Below are positions 23,908 to 30,539 of a stretch of 32,230 bases of DNA, one piece after another. Origin of the DNA: Glo-17 sp964549735. Its GTDB lineage: Bacteria; Krumholzibacteriota; Krumholzibacteriia; LZORAL124-64-63. Numbering within the stretch: the first letter of the stretch is position 1; each line of letters opens with the position of its first letter. A model generated the notes under the pieces. It had not been told where the DNA came from. It made no database searches and worked only from the letters and a program-made list of their open reading frames with translations. The translations under genes were made by a program, and so were the position numbers. The stretch lies in contig CAZJWO010000033.1 in NCBI GenBank assembly GCA_964549735.1, positions 1 to 32,230 on the forward strand. The letters are read 5' to 3'.

Positions 23908-24939
23908 ATGGATCGCGAGCTTGCCGGAGCGCTCACGGATCTGGGGCTTTCGGCGACCGAGGCGCAGATCTACGTCGCCCTGTTGCGACTCGGCGGTTCG
24001 GGGCCCGTCAGCGCCTATCGCCTGGCGCAGGAGATGGGCCGCGACCCGGCCAACCTGACGAAGGCGCTGGCCGTGATGGCGCGGCGCGGCGCGGTGCGCG
24101 CGTCCGGACGGCGGCCCCGCCTGTTCGCCGCCGTGGCGCCGGAGGAGTTCACCGGACGCCTCATCGCCAGGCTGCAGGATCGGCAGCAGCAGGCGCTCGA
24201 GCTGCTGCGCGACATCGGCGAACCCCCGCCGGACCAGGATCTGCACGCGCTGCCGACCTGTCGTGAAGCGTTCGCGGTCGCGCGGCGGTTGATTGCCGGC
24301 GCCCGGCGCGTGGTTCTCTGCGACGGTGCGTCCGAGCTGCTCGGCGGACTGGCGGAGCCGCTGTCCGCCGCGGCGACCACGCAGGGCGCGATGGTGCTCG
24401 TCCTCTGCCCGACGGCGATTTCCCTGCCCGGCGCGAGGGTGCGCCAGGCCGGCGGGCTGGAATCGCGAGTGAACGCCGCGCCGGGCCCGTGGTTGCGCTT
24501 GGCGGTCGACGGCCACGCCAGCCTCGAGATGCTCGCCCATCCCGCGGATCGCGCCACCCTGTTGCACGGCCACTGGAGCCTGCGGCCGGCCCAGGCCTTC
24601 CTGTCGCACCGGAATCTGGCTAGCGCCTGGATGCTGGCGGATCTGGAGGAACAGCTGCGCGAGGGGATCGCCGGCGAGTCGGCCTGGCGCCGGGCGGCCG
24701 ATCAGGCGTCGCTGCTGTTGCACCAGCTCGGCTGGCGGCAGCTCTGGCGCGAGGCGGGGTTGCCCGATTGGGCGCCGGCCGGCGCCCCGGCAGGCGACGC
24801 GGCGGCGGCGCCCGATCCGGACGCGAAGGCGGGACAGCCGCAAGCCGCCGATCAGCCTGGTCCTCCCGCGGCCGCCGCGGCCGCCGCAGGCGAGCAGCCC
24901 GAGCCGCTGCAATTCGTTCACCGGCGCCGCCGGTCGTAG
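23908..24939 (+). CDS. TrmB-family transcriptional regulator
   Basis: A 343-residue DNA-binding protein. The N-terminal winged helix (about 1-80) reads ALTDLGLSATEAQIYVALLRLGGSGPVSAYRLAQEMGRDPANLTKALAVM, the TrmB helix-turn-helix pattern. A coiled-coil-like segment (RLQDRQQQALELLRDI) follows, then a phospholipase-D-like effector region (about 120-250, with RRVVLCDGASELL). The C-terminal 50 residues are low-complexity Ala/Pro/Gln and end HRRRRS. The inducer and targets are unknown; TrmB proteins often sense sugars. The start is fixed by AAGGAGGAG upstream. Its last 22 bp overlap the convergent lipid kinase gene. Confidence 0.82.
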   Translation: MDRELAGALTDLGLSATEAQIYVALLRLGGSGPVSAYRLAQEMGRDPANLTKALAVMARRGAVRASGRRPRLFAAVAPEEFTGRLIARLQDRQQQALELLRDIGEPPPDQDLHALPTCREAFAVARRLIAGARRVVLCDGASELLGGLAEPLSAAATTQGAMVLVLCPTAISLPGARVRQAGGLESRVNAAPGPWLRLAVDGHASLEMLAHPADRATLLHGHWSLRPAQAFLSHRNLASAWMLADLEEQLREGIAGESAWRRAADQASLLLHQLGWRQLWREAGLPDWAPAGAPAGDAAAAPDPDAKAGQPQAADQPGPPAAAAAAAGEQPEPLQFVHRRRRS

Positions 24940-25841
24940 CGCGGGCCGACGACGAGCCGCACGGCGTGGTGCAGGATCTCGGCCTGCACGGGCGTCGTCC
25001 CGATGCATTCGCCGTCGATCTGCACCGGCAGAGGCGGATCCGCGGCGATGGACACCCGCTGCGCCTTGAAGTGTTTCATGCGCGGGGAGCGGCGCGTGCG
25101 CCAGGTCAGCATGCGGAACAGGATCGTCAGGACATCCCAGATCGTGCGGCTGGAGATGATCGTGACGTCCAGGCGCCCGTCGTGCGGATCGGTATCCGGC
25201 GTGACGCGCAGGTTGATCTCCGGCACGAGTCCGATGTTCGTCAGAAGCACGGTGTTGGCCTTGCGGCGGTGTCGCACGCCGTCGGCCTCGACGGTCACGA
25301 AGGCGCTCTGGCGGCGGAAGAGGTTGCTGACCGCGGCCCAGGCGTAGGTGCCCAGGCCGAACAGGTTCTTCCACCGCCGCGGGCTGTCCTTGATGATGTT
25401 CGCGGGGTAGCCGACCGCCGCCATGAGGATGAAGTGGCGCCCGCCGGTGGTCAGCAGGCCCACGTCGAAGTCCAGGACCCGCCCCTGGAAGACGGCGGCG
25501 ATCGCCGGCCCCGGGAACCACGGCAGCGCCAGCGTCAAGGGTATGACGTTCGCCGTGCCGCCGGCGATATGCGCGAGGGGGACTTTCTGGTTCGCTTGCA
25601 CCTGCCCGACGACCGCTTCGTGCAGCGTGCCGTCGCCGCCCAGCACGCAGATCAGGTCGAAGCCCTCGGCGGCCGCGTCGCGCGACCAGTCGACGATGTC
25701 GTCCGCATCGCGCGAGTCGCGCCGCTCGACGTCGAGCCCGCGCCGCGCGAGATCACGCACGACGCGGTCCGCGTAACGCGGTCCGAATCCGGTCCCCGCG
25801 ACGGGATTGACGATCAGCAAGGCGCGTTGGAACGTCGGCAT
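24918..25841 (-). CDS. Diacylglycerol/lipid kinase, YegS/DagK family
   Basis: A 307-residue soluble lipid kinase. The nucleotide-binding motif LGGDGTLHEAV lies at about 68-78, with LLIVNPVAGTG at the N-terminus and IAGGTANVIPLTL about 25 residues later. The C-terminal half shows DVTIISSRTIWDVL and PVQIDGECIGTTPVQAEI, as in YegS/BmrU/DgkB-type proteins. It phosphorylates diacylglycerol or a related lipid. No clear Shine-Dalgarno; a TAAGAT box ends 6 nt before the ATG. Its end overlaps the convergent regulator gene by 22 bp. Confidence 0.9.
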   Translation of the reverse strand: MPTFQRALLIVNPVAGTGFGPRYADRVVRDLARRGLDVERRDSRDADDIVDWSRDAAAEGFDLICVLGGDGTLHEAVVGQVQANQKVPLAHIAGGTANVIPLTLALPWFPGPAIAAVFQGRVLDFDVGLLTTGGRHFILMAAVGYPANIIKDSPRRWKNLFGLGTYAWAAVSNLFRRQSAFVTVEADGVRHRRKANTVLLTNIGLVPEINLRVTPDTDPHDGRLDVTIISSRTIWDVLTILFRMLTWRTRRSPRMKHFKAQRVSIAADPPLPVQIDGECIGTTPVQAEILHHAVRLVVGPRYDRRRR

Positions 25842-25847
25842 GGGACC

Positions 25848-25853
25848 ATCTTA
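25848..25853 (-). promoter_or_regulatory. Possible -10 element of the lipid kinase gene
   Basis: TAAGAT on the minus strand (4/6 to TATAAT, fits TANNNT) ends 6 nt before the ATG at 25841, consistent with a leaderless mRNA. I see no good -35. Confidence 0.25.
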
Positions 25854-25883
25854 CCCGTTTCCCGCGCAAAGACCAGCGCGAGA

Positions 25884-26348
25884 TCAGGGTAGATTGCTGT
25901 CCCAGGTTCCGCGCCACGAACGGATACGCAGGCTCTCGCCTTGCGCCAGGTCCGCGACCGTCAGCTTCGGCTGCTCCGGGCGTTCGATCCAGGCCCCCAG
26001 CCACTGCTCTCCCTCGTGCGCCGTGACCAGGACCAGGCGTTCGGCCACGAAGTCGCGGATGAACGCCAGCGCACGCTGGCGGAAGTCTTCGGGCTCGTCG
26101 TCGCCGCTGACGCCGAAGCGGGTGTGGAAATTCTCGCCGAAACCGACCGCGACCTCCCACTCGCTCGTGGTGATGAACAACCCATGGCGGCCGTCGCCGA
26201 CCGGCCGCGGCACCTCCACCAAAAGAGCCTCCTTTTCGAAATCCTCGTAGGGATCGTAACGGGCGTGGCAGAGCCACTCCGGGAACTCGCGGAAGAGCTG
26301 CTGCGCGAAGAGCCGCGAATGGTCGTTCAGACGGGAGACGTCGATCAT
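25884..26348 (-). CDS. Hypothetical protein of unrecognised family
   Basis: A 154-residue soluble protein, acidic, with no signal peptide or membrane helix. Visible features: an N-terminal helical region (RLFAQQLFREFPEWLCHA), an acidic patch YDPYEDFEKEA, then beta-rich segments (LLVEVPRPV, HGLFITTSEWEVAVGFGENFHTRFG) and a helix AFIRDFVAERLVLVTA. The overall shape recalls small immunity or sensor-like proteins, but I do not recognise a family. GAGG lies 5 nt before the ATG. It sits between the lipid kinase and the OmpA-like gene on the same strand. Confidence 0.7.
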   Translation of the reverse strand: MIDVSRLNDHSRLFAQQLFREFPEWLCHARYDPYEDFEKEALLVEVPRPVGDGRHGLFITTSEWEVAVGFGENFHTRFGVSGDDEPEDFRQRALAFIRDFVAERLVLVTAHEGEQWLGAWIERPEQPKLTVADLAQGESLRIRSWRGTWDSNLP

Positions 26349-26383
26349 GACAGCCTCGCAGGATCGGGCACACGGACCGGCGC

Positions 26384-26401
26384 CGGTTCCCTACGGAACC
26401 G
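26384..26401. repeat. Small hairpin between the OmpA-like and hypothetical genes
   Basis: A perfect 7-bp stem CGGTTCC / GGAACCG with loop CTAC lies 74 bp after the OmpA-like gene's stop on the minus strand. No U-run. It may mark the end of the envelope operon transcript. Confidence 0.3.
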
Positions 26402-26475
26402 CCGGACCGAGGGTTTCCTGGACGCGGCGCCGCGGCGGCGACCTCTGTCATACTACGGAGAACAGGGGCGGCGGG

Positions 26476-27417
26476 CTAGTCGACGTGCTCGATGACCACC
26501 GCCACCGAGCCGTCCATTTCCGCCCGCAGGTCCGGCTTCTGGATCGCGTCGGTCTCGACCTGCTCGCGCGGCAGGATCATGCTGTCGGCCAGATGGGCGG
26601 CCACGACCTTCGCGCGCTGCTGCGCCAGTTCGAGGTTCTCGGCCGTCGCCACGACGCGCACGGGAGAGTACGGATGGCGGCGGATCTCATCGGCGGCGCG
26701 CACGAGCCAATCCGAGCCGGCCGCCGTCAGCGCGCTCTCGCGACGCGGGAAGAGTTCGCCGCCGGCGATCTCGAGCACGCGATCGCCGCCGCGGCGATAG
26801 TCCAGCGCCGGCAGGCGGAAACTCTCGCCGGCGTGGTTGTAGGTGTTGGTGCCGCGGTCTGTCGTCGTGAAGACGAAGCTGTAGGGGTAGCCGACCTGCA
26901 GGATCTCGCCGTGATCGTCCCGGCCGTCCCACTGCAACAACGCCGGCGGATCGCCGCGACCGGTCAGATTCCTGACCGGGCTGCCGCGGAAGTCGGTGAT
27001 GGTCAGCTGCCAGCTGCGGGTGCGGTGCCCCTCCGGCCGCTCGGGATAGAACGTGGCGACCGGCGTGGTCGGCACTTCGGGCAGCCAGAAGTGCGGCGGT
27101 TGCTCGCTGCGCAGCGGTTCCAGGTTGTTCAGGTGCGGTTGCAGGCCGGAGACCGGACTGATGGCCAGGGCGATCTCGTCCATGGCCGTGACGACCGAAT
27201 CGATGGCCGCCGCGTCGAGCGCGAACGCGAAGCTGCTCTTCTCGATCGTCTGGCGCACGCGATTCTGCGCCTCGACGACCATCTCGGGCAACGCGGCGCC
27301 GCTCTGTCCGTCCTCGGTCCACTGCTGGCCGGCGACAGGTCCGCCCTTGGTCTGCCCGGCGGCGGGCACGGCCAGACCGGCCGCCAGCCACAACGCGATG
27401 ATCATTCGCGGACGCAT
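26476..27417 (-). CDS. OmpA-like periplasmic protein with FlgD-like middle domain
   Basis: A 313-residue exported protein: signal peptide 1-21 (MIIALWLAAGLAVPAAG), a helical region about 40-85, a FlgD-like Ig domain about 130-200 (SWQLTITDFRGSPVRNL, LLQWDGRDDHGEILQVGYPYSFVF), then an OmpA_C-like domain about 220-313. That domain keeps the ELFPRRESALTAAGSDWL opening and the Arg of ELAQQRAKVVAAHL. It lacks the TD..G segment whose Asp binds diaminopimelate in OmpA/Pal. It starts 32 bp after tonB with a GAGGAG site, so it is probably the last gene of the exb/tonB operon. It may be a Pal-like partner with reduced or altered peptidoglycan binding. Confidence 0.75.
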   Translation of the reverse strand: MRPRMIIALWLAAGLAVPAAGQTKGGPVAGQQWTEDGQSGAALPEMVVEAQNRVRQTIEKSSFAFALDAAAIDSVVTAMDEIALAISPVSGLQPHLNNLEPLRSEQPPHFWLPEVPTTPVATFYPERPEGHRTRSWQLTITDFRGSPVRNLTGRGDPPALLQWDGRDDHGEILQVGYPYSFVFTTTDRGTNTYNHAGESFRLPALDYRRGGDRVLEIAGGELFPRRESALTAAGSDWLVRAADEIRRHPYSPVRVVATAENLELAQQRAKVVAAHLADSMILPREQVETDAIQKPDLRAEMDGSVAVVIEHVD

Positions 27418-27449
27418 GGTTCTCCTCGCTCTCGTCCCGCTCGTCGCGG

Positions 27450-28826
27450 CTAGTGCAACCTGAAGACGATCGTGATGACGCCCCACTGCTCGATGGCTCC
27501 CTGGTCGGCGGCCAGCGGCGCGAACAGGAACTGCCGAATGGCCGCGAGCGCCGCCTGGTTCAGATCGCGATGCACGGATGTCTGCTCGAGCAGCACGTTG
27601 TCCTTGACGCGACCGTCGGGCAGGACGGTGAAACGCACCGCCACGACGCCCTCCCACCCTTCGCGACGCGCGCGTTCGCTGTACTGCGGCGGCACGCTCG
27701 CCAGGATCCGCCGACCGGCGATCTGGCCGCTGATGGTCATGCCCACGCCCTGGCCGCCCTCCAGTTTGGCCTCCGCCAACCTGGGCGCCGGCTCGCTCGC
27801 CGCCACGGCGCCGGTCGCCGCGGCAGCGATGTCCCGCGTCGCCGGTTCGGCGATCCGGCCGCGGCCCTGCAGACCGCCGCCGCCGCCGCCGCCGCTGCCG
27901 TAATCGAGGATCGTCTTGCGGCCGGACCGCTGCCCTGCGCCATCACCCGACGGGCCGGTGACGTCGACGATCTGTCCCGCCGGCCCGGTTCCGCCGCGGG
28001 CCGCCCCCGCCGGCGCCAGACCCGACGCCGGTGGGCTGTACGCCTCGGCGGCCGGGGTGCGCGCGGTGAGGCTGCCGCCGCCGAGATTCGCCGCGCCTTC
28101 CGCTATCGAATCGGCCCGCGAACGTTGGGCTCCGGTCGTCACGGCGGCCACGGGCGGCTCGGCGCCGACCTGCGCTCTACCGCCGCGATCCTGCAGGCCG
28201 CTCCGCTGCGGCCGGAACGCCTCGCCGGATGTCGGCGCCGTCGGCCGCGGAGCCTGCGCGCGGTCTGCGGAGAGCTCGCCCGCCAGGCTGCGCGCCAGAC
28301 GCTCGGTGTCGACGAGTTGGCGCCCCGGCGCCGGCGCCGTCCGCGCCTCGAGCTGCGCGGCCTGCGCCAATTCTCGTGGCGCGGCCGTCGCCGCGGGCGC
28401 GACGGCTGGCGCTGCGGCGGTGGCCAGCTGCGGGCGCGGCGCTTGCGGTTGCGGCACGGCGACGGGGGGCGGCGGCGCCGGCGCCAGCCGCGGCTGCTGC
28501 GGCGCGCGGTCGGGCACCGGCGGCGTCGGATCCGCGGCCGCGGGCTTGGCCCTGTGCAACGCGCTGTCGGTCATGATGCCGGGTCCCGGCGGCGCCGGCG
28601 TCGGCTTGGCGCTCGCCAGTTCCTTGAGCTTGACCTTTTCCGCCACGTCCTCGCCGTAGCGAGCCTCGATGTAGGCGATGTGGGTCAGCTCGTCGCCGGC
28701 GAGACGATCGATCGCGGCACGACCCACGAGCCAGGTCAAGAGCAGCAAGAGCAAGCCGTGCACGATGCCGCTGGCCAGGAAGGAGCCGCCCGTCTGGACG
28801 GAGCGGTCGATCGCGCGCTGCATCAT
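27450..28826 (-). CDS. tonB: TonB-family energy transducer
   Basis: A 458-residue TonB-like protein. One N-terminal membrane helix (FLASGIVHGLLLLLLTWLVG, about 16-35), a very long Pro/Ala/Gln-rich periplasmic linker (about 75-360) including a GSGGGGGGG run, then a TonB C-terminal domain about 375-458. That domain shows VPPQYSERARREGWEGVVAVRFTVLPDGRV and ends AALAAIRQFLFAPL..WGVITIVFRLH. The linker is much longer than in E. coli TonB (239 aa in all), suggesting a long reach across the periplasm. Its start overlaps the exbD stop (ATGA). It transmits proton-motive energy from the Exb motor to an outer-membrane or periplasmic partner. Confidence 0.85.
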   Translation of the reverse strand: MMQRAIDRSVQTGGSFLASGIVHGLLLLLLTWLVGRAAIDRLAGDELTHIAYIEARYGEDVAEKVKLKELASAKPTPAPPGPGIMTDSALHRAKPAAADPTPPVPDRAPQQPRLAPAPPPPVAVPQPQAPRPQLATAAAPAVAPAATAAPRELAQAAQLEARTAPAPGRQLVDTERLARSLAGELSADRAQAPRPTAPTSGEAFRPQRSGLQDRGGRAQVGAEPPVAAVTTGAQRSRADSIAEGAANLGGGSLTARTPAAEAYSPPASGLAPAGAARGGTGPAGQIVDVTGPSGDGAGQRSGRKTILDYGSGGGGGGGLQGRGRIAEPATRDIAAAATGAVAASEPAPRLAEAKLEGGQGVGMTISGQIAGRRILASVPPQYSERARREGWEGVVAVRFTVLPDGRVKDNVLLEQTSVHRDLNQAALAAIRQFLFAPLAADQGAIEQWGVITIVFRLH

Positions 28827-29236
28827 CGCTGGTTCTCCCGCGGCCTGGTCGCCAGCGCGATGCGCGGCGCGCCCGCCGCGTCGATCGCCGCGATCAACGC
28901 CTCGACTTCGCGGTAGGCGATGCCCTGATCGGCCTTGACCACCGCGACGCCGTGCGGCATGTCCCGAAAGACCAGATCCAGATAGGCCGGCAATTCCGCG
29001 AGTTCCAACACTCTTTCGTGCACGACGATCCGCCGGTCGCTCGTGAACAGGATCTCCACGTTGTCGGTGTCGTCGGCCTGGCTCGCGGTCGCCTGCGGCA
29101 GATCGACGTCGATCTCCTCGCCGGTCAGAAAGGGCGCGATGACCATCAGCGTCAGCACCACGACCAGCGAAACGTTGATGATCGGCACCACGTTGATCTT
29201 GCACTCGACCGACAGTACTTGGTTGCGCCGTTTCAC
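28823..29236 (-). CDS. exbD: ExbD/TolR-family protein lacking the membrane Asp
   Basis: A 137-residue ExbD/TolR protein with a cytoplasmic N-terminus, one helix (about 16-38) and a periplasmic domain. The canonical helix start NVVPLIDV reads here NVVPIINV, so the proton-accepting Asp is Asn21 (codon AAC on the minus strand near 29181). The rest is normal: LTGEEIDVDLPQA, ILFTSDRRIVVHERVLELAELPAYLDLV, GVAVVKADQGIAYREVEALIAAIDAAG. GTG start, 2 nt after the stop of the first exbD gene. It probably pairs with that subunit, which keeps the Asp. Confidence 0.88.
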   Translation of the reverse strand: MKRRNQVLSVECKINVVPIINVSLVVVLTLMVIAPFLTGEEIDVDLPQATASQADDTDNVEILFTSDRRIVVHERVLELAELPAYLDLVFRDMPHGVAVVKADQGIAYREVEALIAAIDAAGAPRIALATRPRENQR

Positions 29237-29238
29237 CC

Positions 29239-29667
29239 TCAGCCCCCGATGCGGTTGAGCAGAGCCAGTTGCTGCGCTCCGCTGGCCTTGGCGATGTCCA
29301 GAGCGGTCACCACGCGCCCCAGAGCGACCTGGTCGTCCGGAACGATGACCACCGTGCGATCGTGGCGGGCGGCCAGCTCGCGGCTCATCGCCGCTCCCAG
29401 GTCCTCGTCGGACAGCAGCTGGCCGTTCAGCTTGAGGCCTTCGAGGGTCACGGCGATCGTCAGGAGGTCGTCGATCTCCTGATTGGTCGCCTGCACCTGC
29501 GGGCTTTCGCCGCCGGTCTCGGCCTGGTTGACATCGAAACCGCTCCACATCAGAGCCGGCATCGTGATCAGGAAGACGACGATCAGGGTCGTGGTCACGT
29601 CCGCGAGCGGCGTGATGTTGGCCTCGTTGAGGCCATCGCCCGCCAGCCCTTGTCCTTTGCGCTTCAT
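29239..29667 (-). CDS. exbD: ExbD/TolR-family protein with conserved membrane Asp
   Basis: A 142-residue ExbD/TolR protein. The helix begins ITPLADVTTTLIVVFLITMPAL with Asp23 at the position of ExbD Asp25/TolR Asp23, needed for proton coupling. The periplasmic domain has DDLLTIAVTLEGLKLNGQLLSDEDLGAAM and VVIVPDDQVALGRVVTALDIAKASGAQQLALL. It starts 10 bp after exbB and ends 2 bp before the second exbD. Confidence 0.9.
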   Translation of the reverse strand: MKRKGQGLAGDGLNEANITPLADVTTTLIVVFLITMPALMWSGFDVNQAETGGESPQVQATNQEIDDLLTIAVTLEGLKLNGQLLSDEDLGAAMSRELAARHDRTVVIVPDDQVALGRVVTALDIAKASGAQQLALLNRIGG

Positions 29668-29677
29668 AGCGACCCGC

Positions 29678-30373
29678 CTAGCCCGCGGCGCCGACGGGAA
29701 CCGGCTGGTCGCTGGCTTCCCGTGTCGCCAGAGGATCGGCGGCGCTGCGGCGCCGCGCGTACTGGCTGGCCAGGGCGAGCCAGGTCTCGCGCGCATCCTC
29801 GAGCTGCGCGACCCGCGCGCGAATGCGGCGCACGAAGACGTTGTAGAAGATCGTGGCCACCACGGCCACGACGATGCCCGCCGCCGTGGTCAAGAGGGCC
29901 TCCGACACGCCCATCGCCACGACGGCGCCGCCGCCGGAACCGGTGCGGGCGATATCGGCGAACGCGCGAATGATGCCGACCACGGTCCCGAAGAGACCCA
30001 ACAGGGGCGCGATCGTCGCCATGGTGCCGAGCACGCCGAGGTTGCGCTCCATCTCCACCTGCTCCAGCTCGATGGCCGTATCCAGCCGCTGGGCCTGCTC
30101 TTGCGGCGTGCGGCCCATGCTGACGACGCCTTGGACCATCATCCGGCCGACCGGCGTGTTCTGCCGCTGGCAGAACTCCAACGCCGCGCGCGGATTGCCG
30201 GCCTTCAGATGCTTGGCCAGCTCCGCCATGAACCAGCGGACGTTCGCCGACGAACCGTGGAAATAGAGCAGGCGCTCGACGGCGAAGCCGACCGTCACGA
30301 TCGAACAGATCAGCAGCACCACCATCGTGGGCGAGGCCTGAAAGACATGGATCAGGGACATATCGCCGAACAT
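29678..30373 (-). CDS. exbB: ExbB/TolQ-family motor subunit
   Basis: A 231-residue proton-channel protein of the MotA/TolQ/ExbB family with three membrane helices: about 14-35 (SPTMVVLLICSIVTVGFAVERLLYF), about 115-140 and about 155-180. The conserved block LGVLGTMATIAPLLGLFGTVVGIIRAF and the following SEALLTTAAGIVVAVVATIFYN are diagnostic. It surrounds the ExbD pair and uses the proton gradient to move it. The chosen ATG has AGGAAGG about 11 nt upstream; the Met four codons later lacks a ribosome site. Confidence 0.93.
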   Translation of the reverse strand: MFGDMSLIHVFQASPTMVVLLICSIVTVGFAVERLLYFHGSSANVRWFMAELAKHLKAGNPRAALEFCQRQNTPVGRMMVQGVVSMGRTPQEQAQRLDTAIELEQVEMERNLGVLGTMATIAPLLGLFGTVVGIIRAFADIARTGSGGGAVVAMGVSEALLTTAAGIVVAVVATIFYNVFVRRIRARVAQLEDARETWLALASQYARRRSAADPLATREASDQPVPVGAAG

Positions 30374-30539
30374 GGGCTGTCTACCTTCCTGCTGGGTACT
30401 CCGCGCTGCGATCTGCACGGAGCCGGTTTCGCAATCTGCCCCACCGGTCGCGGTTGGCGGCCGCTCAGGCACCGTTGACGCCGGTCATCTTCGGACCGTT
30501 GCAGAAACGGCAAGGAACATGCCACGACTGCGCGGACCG

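Noticed and set aside
34..26401. Several GC-rich hairpins as classic intrinsic terminators
   Set aside because: None is followed by a U-run on the relevant strand, so they are reported only as hairpins with low confidence.
27872..27905. A run of CCG/GCC triplets that could be a simple repeat
   Set aside because: It encodes the poly-Gly stretch in the TonB linker and is explained by coding low complexity.
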